From a virus, in IMG/VR virus record IMGVR_UViG_3300032047_000029, positions 1 to 47,322 of that record: a DNA stretch of 47,322 nt; one strand, written 5' to 3'. The notes below the pieces were generated by a model. The model made no database searches. It saw only the letters and a program-made list of their open reading frames with translations, and was not told the origin of the DNA. Position numbers and translations under genes: made by a program. This document shows, piece after piece, positions 1 through 13,800 of this stretch (its first letter is position 1; the number at the start of each line of letters is the position of its first letter).

Positions 1-381
1 AAATTTATGTGGTGCATAGTATCCGTGTAAAATGTGTATTCTTCGAGCACCACCTAATAGTTCTCTAAATTTTTTTGGGTCATCTCCTTGCCAAAGATGT
101 TCTAATTCTGTATTTAATACTTCTTTGTAGTTCTTTTTTATTTTCTTAACTACCTCTCTACCCTCATTACCACCTCTACCAGCTTTTACACTATTTTCAA
201 AAGTTTTTTTTTGTTCAGGTGTTTCCTCTATACCTTTTCTTGTTCTATGAATTAATAAAATTGGTTTTGTATCTAAGTGTGGTGCAACTTCTTCTATCCA
301 ATTATTAACCCAAACATCTGCTCCACCACCAACTAATTGTGCTCCACCTGTAGAATAGTAAACATCATAAACCTCGTTCAC
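1..381 (-). CDS. Glycosyltransferase-like protein, N-terminal part (cut by window edge)
   Basis: An open frame of 127 codons runs off the left edge. The start is taken as GTG, overlapping by one base the TAG stop of the upstream gene; a stop codon lies two codons upstream in this frame and no in-frame ATG lies nearby. The protein begins NEVYDVYYSTGGAQLVGGG and later has RRIHILHGYYAPHK. A glycine-rich turn near the N-terminus followed by a 'HILHG' strand resembles the acceptor-side domain of GT-B glycosyltransferases, but the catalytic half lies outside the window. Its position directly after the tail adhesin genes would fit modification of a virion protein or of a host surface glycan. Function is only tentative; the reading frame itself is well supported by the overlap and by phage-like codon content. 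Confidence 0.5.
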   Translation of the reverse strand, partial: MNEVYDVYYSTGGAQLVGGGADVWVNNWIEEVAPHLDTKPILLIHRTRKGIEETPEQKKTFENSVKAGRGGNEGREVVKKIKKNYKEVLNTELEHLWQGDDPKKFRELLGGARRIHILHGYYAPHKF

Positions 382-1388
382 TATTTACCCACCTCATTGT
401 GTGCTATCACCATTTTATCACCCCACCTAACAATATATGAATCTGTTACCTCTACATTTAATGAATAGAATATATCCTCACCAACAACCTTTCTAATAGA
501 ATGTATATCTATTGGTGTACCATCTATTGTGATTAACCTATCACTTGCTAATAATTCACGAACCCTTACCCATCTATAAATCATTCTACTTGTACCATCA
601 ACATCTACTTCATCGTGATATCTTTGAATTAATAACGGGTGTTCGTGTGTTGCTTTTATAACATTATTTTCTGCATCAATTATTTCATAGTGGTCATAGT
701 AATAATCTCCTTGATTCAACACTACCTCTGCAGATGAACTCACCATATTATTAAGTGTAGTTGCTTGCCAAGTAGCATAAACTGCATATTCATCAGCATC
801 AGGTAATGTTGGAATTTGAACTGATTTAACAACATCATCGAATGTTATGGTTTCGATTCGTTTCCAAGTATTATCACTCATTAATATTTCCGTACCAGCT
901 ATAAAACAACTACCACCACCACCAGTACCACCCCCACCTGTTTCTTGGACAGTAATGTTAACTGTCTGTGCAGAATTATAATTTGTGACATGGTCATTAA
1001 ATCCATCGTGAAATGTACAACTTAAATTTCCTGCAGCATTAGAAGTTACTGAAGGAGCAGTCCATTGTGCTGAATAATCTGCACTTGCATAACTACCACC
1101 TGCAGTTCCACCCCAAGTAAAGTTTCGAGTTTGATTACCTATCTTGGTTAAAAATAAACTACCCTTACCATCAAACCCAAGAGTAACTGCCATCGTACTA
1201 CCCTCATCTGGTGTTGTATCCTCGACACCAATTACATCAAGACTATCTATTCCAAAATCATCTATTGAGACTGTTGAAGTACCACCAGAGACTGTATTCA
1301 TTGATGTTGATGTTGTTGAATTAGCATTATGGCCTGTTGCATAACCTAATTGTCCCAAACCCAAAGCTTCTCCACTACTTCTTGCCAT
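381..1388 (-). CDS. Tail adhesin-like protein with C-terminal Hint (intein-like) domain
   Basis: 335 residues. The first ~155 residues are Ser/Thr/Gly-rich and look like an Ig-like or fibre domain. A glycine linker (GGGGTGGGGS) leads into CFIAGTEILMSDNTW at about residue 161, the typical first block of a Hint (Hedgehog/intein) domain: catalytic Cys, then GT.I. A block-B-like ATHEHPLL follows near residue 249, and the domain ends VIAHNEVGK at the C-terminus. The HN pair matches the end of inteins, but it is followed by Glu rather than Cys, Ser or Thr, so normal protein splicing is not expected; N-terminal cleavage or ester formation at the Cys remains possible, as in bacterial intein-like domains. 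The start ATG overlaps the previous gene's stop by one base. It lies downstream of the giant fibre and is probably a tail-tip or adhesin component. Confidence 0.7.
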   Translation of the reverse strand: MARSSGEALGLGQLGYATGHNANSTTSTSMNTVSGGTSTVSIDDFGIDSLDVIGVEDTTPDEGSTMAVTLGFDGKGSLFLTKIGNQTRNFTWGGTAGGSYASADYSAQWTAPSVTSNAAGNLSCTFHDGFNDHVTNYNSAQTVNITVQETGGGGTGGGGSCFIAGTEILMSDNTWKRIETITFDDVVKSVQIPTLPDADEYAVYATWQATTLNNMVSSSAEVVLNQGDYYYDHYEIIDAENNVIKATHEHPLLIQRYHDEVDVDGTSRMIYRWVRVRELLASDRLITIDGTPIDIHSIRKVVGEDIFYSLNVEVTDSYIVRWGDKMVIAHNEVGK

Positions 1389-1816
1389 TATGGATACTCC
1401 ACTACTGAAAATGAACCACTACCAAAACCAAATCCCCATCGTCCACTATATGGTGATGTAGACATTGATGGAAATGCACCGCCGTGGGTTTTAAAAAGAC
1501 TTGAATTAAAATCATCTGGTTCTTGTGATTTAATTGTAAATGAACCAGTAGCTAAATTATAATTAGTTTTTACAAAATCATTATACCAATTTGATTGTGA
1601 TAAAGGTAGATTTATCCAATCATATACATGTCTAAGATTTGTTGTATTTTTATTTACATTAAGGTCAATTTTAAATTGTCCACCTTTCCATTTCATTTCA
1701 TCATAATACCAACCATCAACATCTTCGTGAAATTTATAATGAATTTCACCACCTTGTATTGTATCATTTAAAATATTTAAATTAATATCAGCTTCATATA
1801 TAAACTTTGTACTCAT
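1388..1816 (-). CDS. Tail-fibre-associated protein of unknown function
   Basis: 142 residues with no signal peptide or membrane segment and no family I recognise. The sequence is rich in aromatic residues (Trp, Tyr, Phe), and the C-terminal third is Gly/Ser-rich (GRWGFGFGSGSFSVVEYP), as in small beta-structured tail proteins. The ATG lies one base after the stop of the 4,329-residue fibre gene, and the TAA overlaps the ATG of the Hint-domain adhesin, so the three are almost certainly co-transcribed and translationally coupled. A role as fibre tip, adaptor or fibre-assembly protein is inferred from position only. Confidence 0.6.
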   Translation of the reverse strand: MSTKFIYEADINLNILNDTIQGGEIHYKFHEDVDGWYYDEMKWKGGQFKIDLNVNKNTTNLRHVYDWINLPLSQSNWYNDFVKTNYNLATGSFTIKSQEPDDFNSSLFKTHGGAFPSMSTSPYSGRWGFGFGSGSFSVVEYP

Positions 1817-1817
1817 A

Positions 1818-4800
1818 TTATAACTCCGTTATTTTTGGTTTTGGTTGTTTTTTTGTGTTTACACTACCATCTTTATTTTGTTTGTAATCTTCTTTCATTA
1901 TATCGTCTTTTTGTCCCCACTTCCAATATCTTTCTTTCATTTTATTAAAATTATGATAAACCTTAACACCCTTATTTCTTATCATTTTAATAACCCTACC
2001 ATCATCTTTTGAATAATCACCATTAAAAGGTTGAATCTTCCCATCTTTAAAATTGTGGGCAACTCCTTTACCTGGTTCACCACCAAAAGTTTTAATAATT
2101 GTTTCCATCTTTTCAATTCTATCTTCCAATCCCTCAGTTCTTTTTCGTTCTTGAACTAAACCTGATATTAAATAATTGTTTAACGCATGTAAATTATGAG
2201 TAACTTGTATATCCTTTTCTCTTAGTCCTAACCTATCATCTTGATTATCTATATTTATGTCTATCACCCCAAGTTTTGCAAGTTTTTCATATGCTTGATA
2301 TTGTTTCTCCATATCAGTAGGATGTGCTGCAGTAGTATCAATAATTTGTTTTAATAATGCTACATCATCGTGATAGTTAACATTTGTTCCACCACAACTT
2401 GGACATATATTATCAAGTGGTTTTGCAGCGTGATGCCAACCACAATCATCACAAACATAGTCAGCATATGCTGTAACATTACCAGTTGCTCCAATATCAC
2501 CTGCAACATATAATTCATAAGTTGCGTGTGCTGTATTGGTGTTTCCTACATTTAATCCACTATAAAATTTAGGTCTAATACCTTCAAACTTTTGAATGTT
2601 TGGCATTACTTTCCAATCTAAAGTGTTTGCTACAAACATAACTCTCATACCACTTGTTATTCTCCAAGAATTACCATAAGAATTTCCACCGATGGTATTA
2701 GATTGATAAAATGGTTTTGCAAAATCTTCAGTGTCGACATGAATGTGGAAATTATCTAACCAAACTTGTTCCCAAGCAGGCGTTGAACTATTATATACAT
2801 ATTTATTACCACCAAAATCGGAAGCATCATTGATGTATGGTGCTCCACCTGAACCACCCTCGAAAAACACTTGTGCACTACCAAAATGTGCATCAGTACC
2901 TGTTCTTGGAAATCTAATATGTCCAATTGCTTTATCATTCCAAAAAGATGAATCAAATCTCATAAAGTTAACTGCAATTGCTCTTGTACTATGTGTTGAA
3001 GAAAAACCACCACCAATATCAATTAGATATTGATTATCATATTGTGTATATGCACCAGCTGCACTGTCTTTAACAAGTGATGAATACCAATCATATGCAG
3101 TGTGTGCTACTGCAGAAGCATTTGATGATGTGTACTTCATATTAACAAATCCTTGTATAAGACCCTCAACCGCTGTAGCATCTGTAATTTTACCTTTAGC
3201 AAATATAGCGTTTGATGAACTGACTGTTCCATCTGCGAATACTTGAAAGTTTGTTGTGTTTCCAGTTCCGACTGTAACATTACCACTTCCATCAACTCTA
3301 AATGCAGATTTGGCATTATCATCTTCACCAACTCTGACCGTAGCACCAAAGTTCGCAACATTAGTTCCAGTTTTAACAATATCTAAACCAGAAGAACCTA
3401 CATCTGCGTAAGTATTGGTAGCATCTCCATAAACTCTTACACCCGCACCCGTAATACTTACATTATTAATAATTGCACTTGGTGTATTTGCACCTGATGG
3501 ACCAGTTGTATTTTGTCCAATATTTATTCCGTGGTCTGTTATGTGTAGAGTTCTATTATGAGAACCTAACGCTCCATCTGAGTATAATGAAATAGTACTA
3601 CCAAAGTGTGCTGATTTATTACTTGCATGTCCAGCATAAACACTCATACCATCTGAAGCCAGATGTACATAGTCTGTACTATTATCATAAATTTTTACAC
3701 CATTAGTTGATGAAATAACAACTGCATCATCTGTTGGTGCACCTGTGTTTGGTGCTAATGTAATTGTAGAATCTTCAAATTTAGCAGTACTAACATTATT
3801 TCTCATAATATCAATTCCGCTAGAATCAATCTCTACCCAATCCCCACTTGAACCAGTTACACCAACATAAATAGTCCCACCATTAATGTGAGCATCAGCT
3901 CCAAATGTTGCTCTCATTGCAGTACCATCCATAACTTTCAAACCACTATTATTGATGATGGTATGGTCTTTGGCAACTGCACCAATTCTAAAGTCTGAAT
4001 CTGTTAGATTGATTACACTTGTATTATTTCTAAATATATCAATAGATGTTGAATCAATCTCCAACCAATCAGAACCTGTAACTCCCACATATATTTGCCC
4101 ATCATTTAAATGGATATCACTTCCGAAGTGTGCCTTCAATGTAGTTCCATCCATTACTTTCATACCCGAATCATTGACTATGACATGCTCATTTGATAAT
4201 CGCCCTATTCTCATAGCTGAATCTGTGAACTGACCAACACTTACATTGTTTCTGTTGATATCAATAGATGTTGAATCAATTTCTAACCAATCAGAACCAG
4301 TTACACCAACATATATCTGCCCATCATTTAAGTGTATGTCACTACCAAAATGTGCTTTCAGAGTAGTTCCATCCATTACTTTCATACCCGCATCATTGAT
4401 TGTAACATGCTCGTTTGATACTTTTCCTAATCGTAATGCAGAATCTTGCCATTGTCCAACACTAACATTATTTCTCATAATGTCAATTCCACTTGAATCA
4501 ATCTCTAACCAATCTCCACTTGAACCTGTAACCCCTACATATATTTGTCCATCATTTAAATGTATGTTACTACCAAAGGTTGCAATTGTTGCACTACCCT
4601 CAGTTATTTTAATTCCACCACTATTAATAGTAATCTTATCAGCATCACTATTATTTCCACGAAGTGTAACAGTCGTTCCAAATGATGCTGCAGCAGTACT
4701 ACTACCCGCATATATGTCCATCGTGGATGAATTTACATTTATGTAATTATTTGAATCATAATAAGCCTTGAATCCATCTGAATCAATCGTTACTTTTCTA

Positions 4801-7800
4801 TCCGTACCATTGTTTCCATAAAGATTAATTGTACCATTAGTGAATGTACCTTGTACACTTCCGTTATCCACAATTGTTAATCCATTTGAATCTACTCTTG
4901 TGAATGTGTTTTGTGCATCACCTCTGAATAATGAACCTGTACTACTGAATACTGCTTTTTCTGCACCAGCACCAAATAAACTCATCACTCCATTGGTTAA
5001 TAAACTACCCGTTACACTTCCACTAACTTGTGTTATTCCTTTACCACCAACCTCTACATAAGTGTTGGAATTTAAACCATCAAATATTTTTGCTGTTTTT
5101 CCATAAGTTGCTAATGTTTTACTTGCATCAGCATTCTTTAAACTCATACCATCAGAATCCAACACAACTTGTGTTGCAAAACCTAAATCTTGTGAAGCAG
5201 ATGCTGGTGGATATGAACCACTAATTGTATTGGAAGTTACACCTGCCAAATCACCACTAATAATATTAATCGTACCAGCAACGGTCAATGTACTTCCATC
5301 GAATTGAACTTTGTTACCACCTGAATTTCCTAATAGGAATTTACCAGCACCATCTACAAAGAAACCTGTTCCACTATTGTATTGTGTTGGTGGTGTTGCA
5401 CCTAATGCAATACTACCACTTCCACCAGCGGATGAATCAATATCGAGTTTTGCGGTATCAAGTTTGAAGATACCTGTTTTAATATCTAAATCACCACCAT
5501 TGAATTGTATATATTTATTTGCAGCTGCTTTAGTTATGAAATCTCCATCACCCTCTGCATAAAATCCTTTGTTACTTCCACCTGTATCTGTAACACCTGT
5601 GACAGTTCCTATTGACATAAATCCAGTCGAAGTACCATCTAATATAATATTTTCATTTGCTAATGAAATACGATGGTCTGAACTTGAAATTATTAAATCA
5701 CCACCATTAGCATTTAAATTAAATGCAGTAGATGAAATATCAATATCATCTGCTTTAATTTGTAGTGTACTTCCATTAAAGTATATAAAATTATCACTAT
5801 TGGTTGCAGTACCAAATCTTGCGTTTCCACCACCATCTAACCAAATACCTGCTCCAGCAGTTTTACTTGTTGCAGAACCTAATGCTAAGTAATTACTTGT
5901 ACCAGTTCCACTATCACCACTTAGTTTTAAACCTGTGGTTTCTAAATAAAGTTTTGTAGTTCTTATATCAAAATCACTACCATCAAATGAAATCTTTTTA
6001 TTTGCAGCATTATAAATGTGAAATTCAGCAGTTCCACCATCACTACCAATCAGAATACCACTTTGTGCAGGATTAGCAAATGTTGGTGAACCAATTTGTA
6101 AAAATGAATCAGTTGCGGTACTTGATAATTTCATTCGTGGTGATGCTTTACTTCCAAACCCAATAGTAGATGTTGCTCCACCTGCGATGTTTATACCACC
6201 TGCAAGATTATCATCATAACCAACACTCATTGAAGCTTGACCAGATGATATCTCTACATTTGCTGCTTCTAATTCAAATGTGCTTACATCTATAGTTACA
6301 CCCTCACCAGTTAAATTTACTTGTGATGCAGTTATGTGTAGATTACTTCCATCATATTTTAATGCATTAGTACCATCCCCAATATGGAATTGTTCTGTAC
6401 CAGCATCATTTGCTATGTAGAAACCTGAAGTTAAATCATTAACACTTGATTTACCACTCTTTATAACACCAGCAGTAGTACTACCAGTTATCATAATATT
6501 ATTTGATGAATGTTGTCCTACTTGAATACTTCCTGCATTACCTGCTGCTTTTAATAAAATCATATCATCTGCTAATGACATTGATGTGTGTCCACTTGAT
6601 ATTTGTAAATCACCATCACCTGCATTTAATTCAAAAGTTCTTGTAGATAATGATAATGCGTTATCATCAAACTTTATAAAATCTGTTGCATCTCCAACTA
6701 CAAATTCTATATCTTGGTTATTGTTTGCTAACCAAAATCCCTCTGTTGTAGAAGCAGCAGATGTTTTACCACTATAAATTAAACCTTGAGATGTACTACC
6801 ACTTATAAAAATTTGTTTGTTTGCAGTAGTACCAACACTAATCAATGCTTTCGAACCATCAATTACAATTGCTTTATTTCCATATGATGCTGATTTATGT
6901 TGTGATGATATTTGTAAATCACCCTCATTAACATCAAGTTCAAATTTTGAAGAAGTTATGTGTAATTGATTATCATCAAATTTAATTGCACTTGTACCAT
7001 CACCAATATGGAACTCCGCATCCGTATTGTTATTAGCAATCCAAAATCCCTCTGTTAATGAAGCAGCAGATGTTTTACCACTTGCGATATATCCTTGAGT
7101 ATTACTACCCTTAATTGTAATTTGTTTACTTGTAGTTCCACCGACTGTAATACTTGCATCACTTCCATCTTTCTTTATTAAAATATCTTTATCTGCAAAT
7201 GACATAGATTGTTGTGTAGATGATAATTCAAAATCAACACTACCAACTCTAATATCAAGTTCTTTTGGTCTTAGTGTTAAATTACCACTTGAATCATTTT
7301 GTAAATAATAATTTGATGAACCAACTTTTAATGCACCAGTCGTGTACCAATAGTTATTATCATTTATATGTAAACCATCGTTAGTACCACTTATATCAAC
7401 ACCTAAAATTAATCTTTCTGAATCGGTTGTGTTTACAAATAACTGACCAGTTATCGAACCAGTAGTTGCAGTGATTGCTCCTTTCAAGAATACATTTTCC
7501 GTAAATAATCCAAAACCTGGGTCTGTTTCACCAAATAGTAATCCACTACTTAATCCACTTAAATCTCCTAAACGAGCTTTTAATTGTACATCATAAATGT
7601 TACTACCTGTTCTTTCAACAATATCCATATATGGTGTTGTTTCATCATTTGGATTTGCGTTTAATCTTATGTAACCAGTATTTAATTTACCAGTAGAAAC
7701 TATTACTTGTGAACCACTATATGCTTGTGCTGCACCAGGTGATTCTCCCAATGAACCACTATCTCCTGCTACACCATTTCCTAATCCACGAGAAACATAA

Positions 7801-10800
7801 AGTTCTCCAGAAAAATTTGTATCACTTGATGTATCAGTTCTTGATGAACTTGCAACCTTTACATATTCAGTAGAGAAACCTGTATTAGATACTCTCTTTA
7901 AAGATAAAATTTCACCACTAGCAAAACCAGTAACATTTTCAACTGACATTGTGGTTTGTGCTGCAGTATGTATTCCATTTGGATTAAATGCACTTGATGT
8001 TAAGACTGTAGAGTTTGCTACATATAATTGTCCACCAACCGCATTTACACTTTCTTTTTCAAATACTGCAGTTGCTAATGTTCCACGAATCTTAGCATTT
8101 TCTACTTCTAAAAATCCACCTTGTGCTGCAGTTAATCTAAATCCACTTCCAGCAACATTACTTGCAAATCCTGCAGATTCAATTGTACCATCTTGACGGA
8201 TAATCATATTACCACCCGTTAGTGCAGTATTACTGATTGTCCAACCAGCAATTGTGTTACCCTCTCCACCAAGTTTTACAAGTGTATTACTTGATGCAGT
8301 TCCACTTCCATCATAAATCTTTAATCCATATAAATCTGATGCACTATCACTTATCTCTCCTAATCTTACAACTTCATTACTACCATTATGAATTTGAATC
8401 CTACTGGTTGATGAATCTATATCGAGATTTGTTGTATCGAGTTTGAATGTATCGGTTTTAATATCAATACCATCATCGAATATAAAATAATTTGTAGAGT
8501 TTTTAACAAACTCTGCTTGTGGATTAGCACCATCCATACCGATAATAATACCAGCAGTTCCACTACCCTCATTACCAAAACTTGCTTTACTACCCATTGT
8601 AATAAATGCATCTGTACCATCACCAACCATTCTGATAGGATTACTTCCATCAGGACTTAAACTCATAGAATTTTGTGTATTGGATAATTGTAGTGAACCA
8701 GCATCTAATTCAAGTTTAGTAGTTTTAATATCTAAACCATCATCGAATATAAAGTAATCAGTTGCACTCTTTACAAATTCTGCTTGTGGATTACTTCCAT
8801 CCATTCCAATTAATATACCTGCAGTTCCACTACCCTCGTGTGTGAAACTTGTTTTACTACCCATAGTGATAAAGTTATCAGTACTTCCACCTTGAATAGT
8901 AATTTTATTACTTGAACCAACTTCTATCTTTGTGTTTGTTCCATCTAATTTAACTTCACCACCCAAACTCATAGATTTATGTGCAGATGATATTTGTAAA
9001 TCTCCACCATTTGCATCCAACTCAAAATTGAGTGTTTTCATATCTACGCCATTATCAAAAATAATATATTCTGTAGAACTCTTTACAAATTCTGCTTGTG
9101 GATTTGATGAATCCATTCCGATTAATATCCCAGCAGTACCACTTCCCTCATCACCAAAATTAGTTTTACTACCCATTGCAATAAAGTTATCTGTACTACC
9201 ACCTTGAATAGTAACAGCATTACTTGTACCGACTGTTATTTTTTTGTTTGGTCCATCAAATACAATAGTTCCATCATTTAATGACATTGATTTATGAGCA
9301 CTTGATATTTGTAAATCACCACTATTTGCATCAAGTTCGAATGTATCTGTTTGTATATCTAAACCAGTATCAAATTTAAAATGTCCAGCACTTCCCACAA
9401 AAGAAACTCGTGGTCTTGATACTGAATTTACAAATCCTAAGAAAGTTCCTGTCTGTCCGTAACCTTTTGTAGATTGTCCAACACTAAGGAATGGACTTGA
9501 ACTATTTGCGTGCATAAATAATTGGTCATTTGTACCTAATGACATCGAAGCATTTGTGGATGATAATCTAAATCCAGTCGAAGTAATATTTAAATCAGTT
9601 ACATTAATATCAACATCAGAACCTGTAATACTAAAGTTACCATTTTGCATTGATAAACTACCATCATCATCACCCATTCTGAAGTTACCATCTCCATCAA
9701 AGAAGATACCACTACCAGAATTTAAACTCATACTAACTGCACCTCTACCCATTGCAAATGTTGGTGTACTACCACCTTTCATTATCAATGTACCAAATGG
9801 GTCATCATTTGAATGTCCTAAACTCATAGAAACATTTGCTGTAGATATTTGTAATGTTGAAGCAGATACTTCTAATTGGTCTGATGCAATCGAGAAATCT
9901 CCACCATCAAATTTTAAGAAATTAGAAGAATTACCGACATGAAATTCTGTGTCTGTGTTGTTGTTTGCTAACCAAAATCCTGCAGTAGTTGATGTTGCAC
10001 TTGTTTTACCTGTTGCAATATATCCTTGTGTGGATGAACCAACTATCTCAACTTGTTTATTAGAAGTTTTACCAACTTTAATTTTATTATTAGCACCATC
10101 GAGTATTATGTTACCCTCTCCTAATGACATAGATGCGTTGGTTGAACTAATCTCAATGTTACTTGCATCTAATTCTAATGAACCAACTTTAATATCAAAG
10201 TTATCACCATCATATTGTAAATGGTCTCCACTTGCACTACCAATTAAGAACTTAGCCGTTCCATCAAAATATATACCATTACCACTATTATGTGCAGATG
10301 GTGGTGTTTGTCCTAAAGCTAACTTACCACTATTTGTTGAACTATCTAATATCAATGTGGTTGTTGCTAAATCAAATGTATCTGATTTTATTTCTATCGA
10401 AGCTCCACTTGCATCAAATTTAAAGAAGTTATTACCATCCCCTCTTACTAAGAAATCACCAGTACCATCCATATAGATACCTTTATTAGTCCCACCCACA
10501 CTTGTGTTAGGTGTTGCACCTAAAGCAATCTTTCCATTATTTGCTGCTGAATCAATTATTAATGTTGAAGTTGCTAAATCAAATGTATCAGCTTTTATTT
10601 GGAATGTACCACCACTTTGTCGTATAAAGTTATTGGCATCTTTCATAAAATTGAAATCACCACTACCACTTAGGAAAATACCTGCTGCAGTTAATGATGG
10701 TGAACCACTACCAAGTGCGATATTACCACCACCTGCAGTATTGATATCAAGTGTTGATGTATCAATTGTTAAATTTTCTGATGCTATTTTAAAATCTGTA

Positions 10801-13800
10801 CCATCAAATACTATGTGTCCCCTTGATGATGAGTAAAAACTAAATTGTCCACTACCACTTAAAAATAATCCAGCTGCTTCAAGTTTTTGTGGTATGGTTT
10901 CACCTAAAGCAATTACTCCACCATTAGATGATGATACTCTTAATGTACTTGTTTTTAAATCTAAGGTATCGGTATTGACTGTTAATGAACCCTCATCTGT
11001 TCGTAAAAAGTTTGTAGAGTTTCCAACTACATTTAATGCACCACCACCATCCATATAGATTCCTGCGGTTGTACTTGTTGGTGAGTTTGGTCCACCACTT
11101 GTACCTAATCGTATAACTCCCTTTCCACTATCCATTGAACTACTGATAATAAGTGAACCAGCATCTAATCCAAATGTTTCAGATGCGATTGTAACTGCAG
11201 TTCCTATCTTTCTAATAAAGTTAGATGTATCACCTTGAAAATTAAAATCTCCACTACCACTCATAAAGATACCATTATCAGATAAGTTTGCAGGTAGGTT
11301 ATCTCCCATTACAATACTACCACCATTAGTTCCAACTAATCGTACACCACCATTTGTATCTGCATCGTGTCCTAAACTCATTGATGCGTGTTGTGATGAT
11401 ATTGCTACATCAGTTGCATCCAATTCAAATTGTGAAACATCTATATCAACACTATCACCAGAAATCTTTGCTGCTGATGCGGTTATCTCACCAGTTGATT
11501 TTAAAATTAAATTATCATTAGAACTTGAGATTGCTGTTTCTGTTAATCCAAATGATGCAATCGTACCAGTTCCATCTACAGTCAAGTTTCCACCGATTGT
11601 GGTTGTTCCACTTATATCCGTGTTACCATCAAATCTTGCACTTGAACCTGTGATACTACCATCTTCTTTTACATTGAAATTTGAAGATGAGATGAACATA
11701 TTTCTATCGTTTGGTGCTCCACCAACTGCTGGTGAACCACTTATGAATATGTGTGCACTATGGAAAGAACTACTATCTGTAGTGAATCCACCAATCAAAC
11801 CTTGTGATGCTGTAATACTACCCTCAAATCTTGCACCACTTGCAAAAAGTACACCATCTTTATCTACCGAAAAGTTTGGTCCGAACTTGACATGGAAATT
11901 ATCAGGACTTTCATCCTCTGGTGTAAAATCAATATAATACTCATCTTTTAATTGTCTAAAAGATTCTCCACTATCAGAACCAGGTCCTTGGTCTGTTTTA
12001 AATATTGTGGAATTGGTTGCATTCATTGTGATATTACTACCACTAATCTGACCATCTATAATTTGGAAATCTCCAATATTACCCGCAGTTGCAGTAATTG
12101 TACCACTCATCGTTACATCACCACCTGCAGTTAAATGAAAATTACTTGAACTTATTTCTACATTACCACCACTACCACTTACAAATGCACTTTGTCCACC
12201 TAAGAAAAATGATGGTGTTAAAATATCAACTGCACTACCACTTAATGTTGTAGTACCACTATTAAATATTTCTATGTTTCCACCACTACCACTTATAAAA
12301 TTACTATCACCACCAAGATAAAAATTAGGTGTAAGTATATCAACATTACTACCACTTAGTGTTGTAGTACCTGATGAAAATATTTCTATGTTACCATTTG
12401 CACCACTAACAAAAGAATTACCAGCTTGTCCTAAAAAGAACTGGTCGGTAACAACTTCAAATGTACTTGGATTTGTTCTGAATTTTAAATATCTATCTTG
12501 TGAAGTATGGGCATCTACAATCTCTAATCCAACACCCTCATATGCTTCACTTGCAGTTAATCTATCCCCAATTGAACCACTAAAGAGTAAAAATCCACCC
12601 TTGTTTTCTGCAATTGTTTTATCAAATCCATTATATCCAATAGACCTTAGAAACGCAGATGATACACCCGCCATTTCAAAACCACTACCTTGTGCAGAAC
12701 CAATAAACATCGAACCACTAAGTAGGTTATCCTCACCATCAATATTTAATGGTGCACCTGTAAATTCTATATTTTGTCCTATCGTGAATGTTTCTGCAAT
12801 ATTATTATTTACATCATAGAACTCAACTAAGAAATCATACAAATCTGGCTGTTTAGGTAATGGATATGCCATTGGTAATACCACCCTAAAGAAATCTGGA
12901 TTAAAGTTTGTTTCTGCATGTGGACGAACAACTATATCATTAATAATTGCTCTACCAGAATTTAATTTAAATTTTAATTTAAGAGTTGGTCCTACATCAC
13001 TTGGTGTTAAAAATGTTGTGTAAATGCCTGGAATTGTACCTTCAAATTCAGTTAACCCATCTAAATCTACTTTACCAACCGATTGGTATTTACCATCTAA
13101 CGAACCACCTATTAATGCTGCCTCATCTACCAATACATCTAATTCAAAATCTTTTCCTACACTACCATCTGATTTTACTTTATCTTCTTTAAAATAATGT
13201 GCATTAAATGTAATGGAATAAGGTACACCTTTTTCTAATGAAAAACTACCTGATGTTGTAAACTCAACCGAATCACTTACACCATAATTAGAACCACTAA
13301 TTTGAACACCATCTAATATTTTGGTATCATCTCTTGTAACAGCACCACCACTTACTAACCAATAACTATCCACTATACTCTGTGTGTGGAAATAACCAAT
13401 ATTTAAAAATCCATCTGGACTAAATGGGTCTATTAATGTTTGTGGTGATTCAATTGTACCCTCGTGTAATAATTCAAAATCTCCAAGTGAACCTTGACTC
13501 TTACCATAAATTTTTGTTTTATACACATCACCACTAAAGGTTCTTAGGTTTGCGACTGTTATATCTGCAAAAGAACGATTGTGTGTTGCACTAAGTGATT
13601 GTTCAGGAAAAGGTGTATAAGACATTGTAACTTCAGATTGTCCACCACCAGCAACTTCATCTGCTATAATAGGTACTGGTATCTGTTCTTTTGTATCTTT
13701 TCTTGTAATGTAAAAATCATCTACTGGTACAATTGTTTCTTCATTTAAAACTTTTTTAACACTTGTTTCAAATACTTCGGGTATATCAAAATCAGCTGCA

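Noticed and set aside
381-1388. A true splicing intein in the adhesin gene
   Set aside because: Residue after HN is Glu, only four residues follow, and no C-extein or endonuclease exists. Hint-type self-processing is the better reading.
3952-10836. Several plus-strand open frames of 80-175 codons opposite the fibre gene (e.g. 4,246-4,746 and 9,949-10,476)
   Set aside because: They mirror the repetitive, stop-poor Ser/Gly/Asp codons of the fibre gene, lack ribosome-binding sites, and read as low-complexity Pro/Leu/Ser sequence. They are shadows of the real gene.
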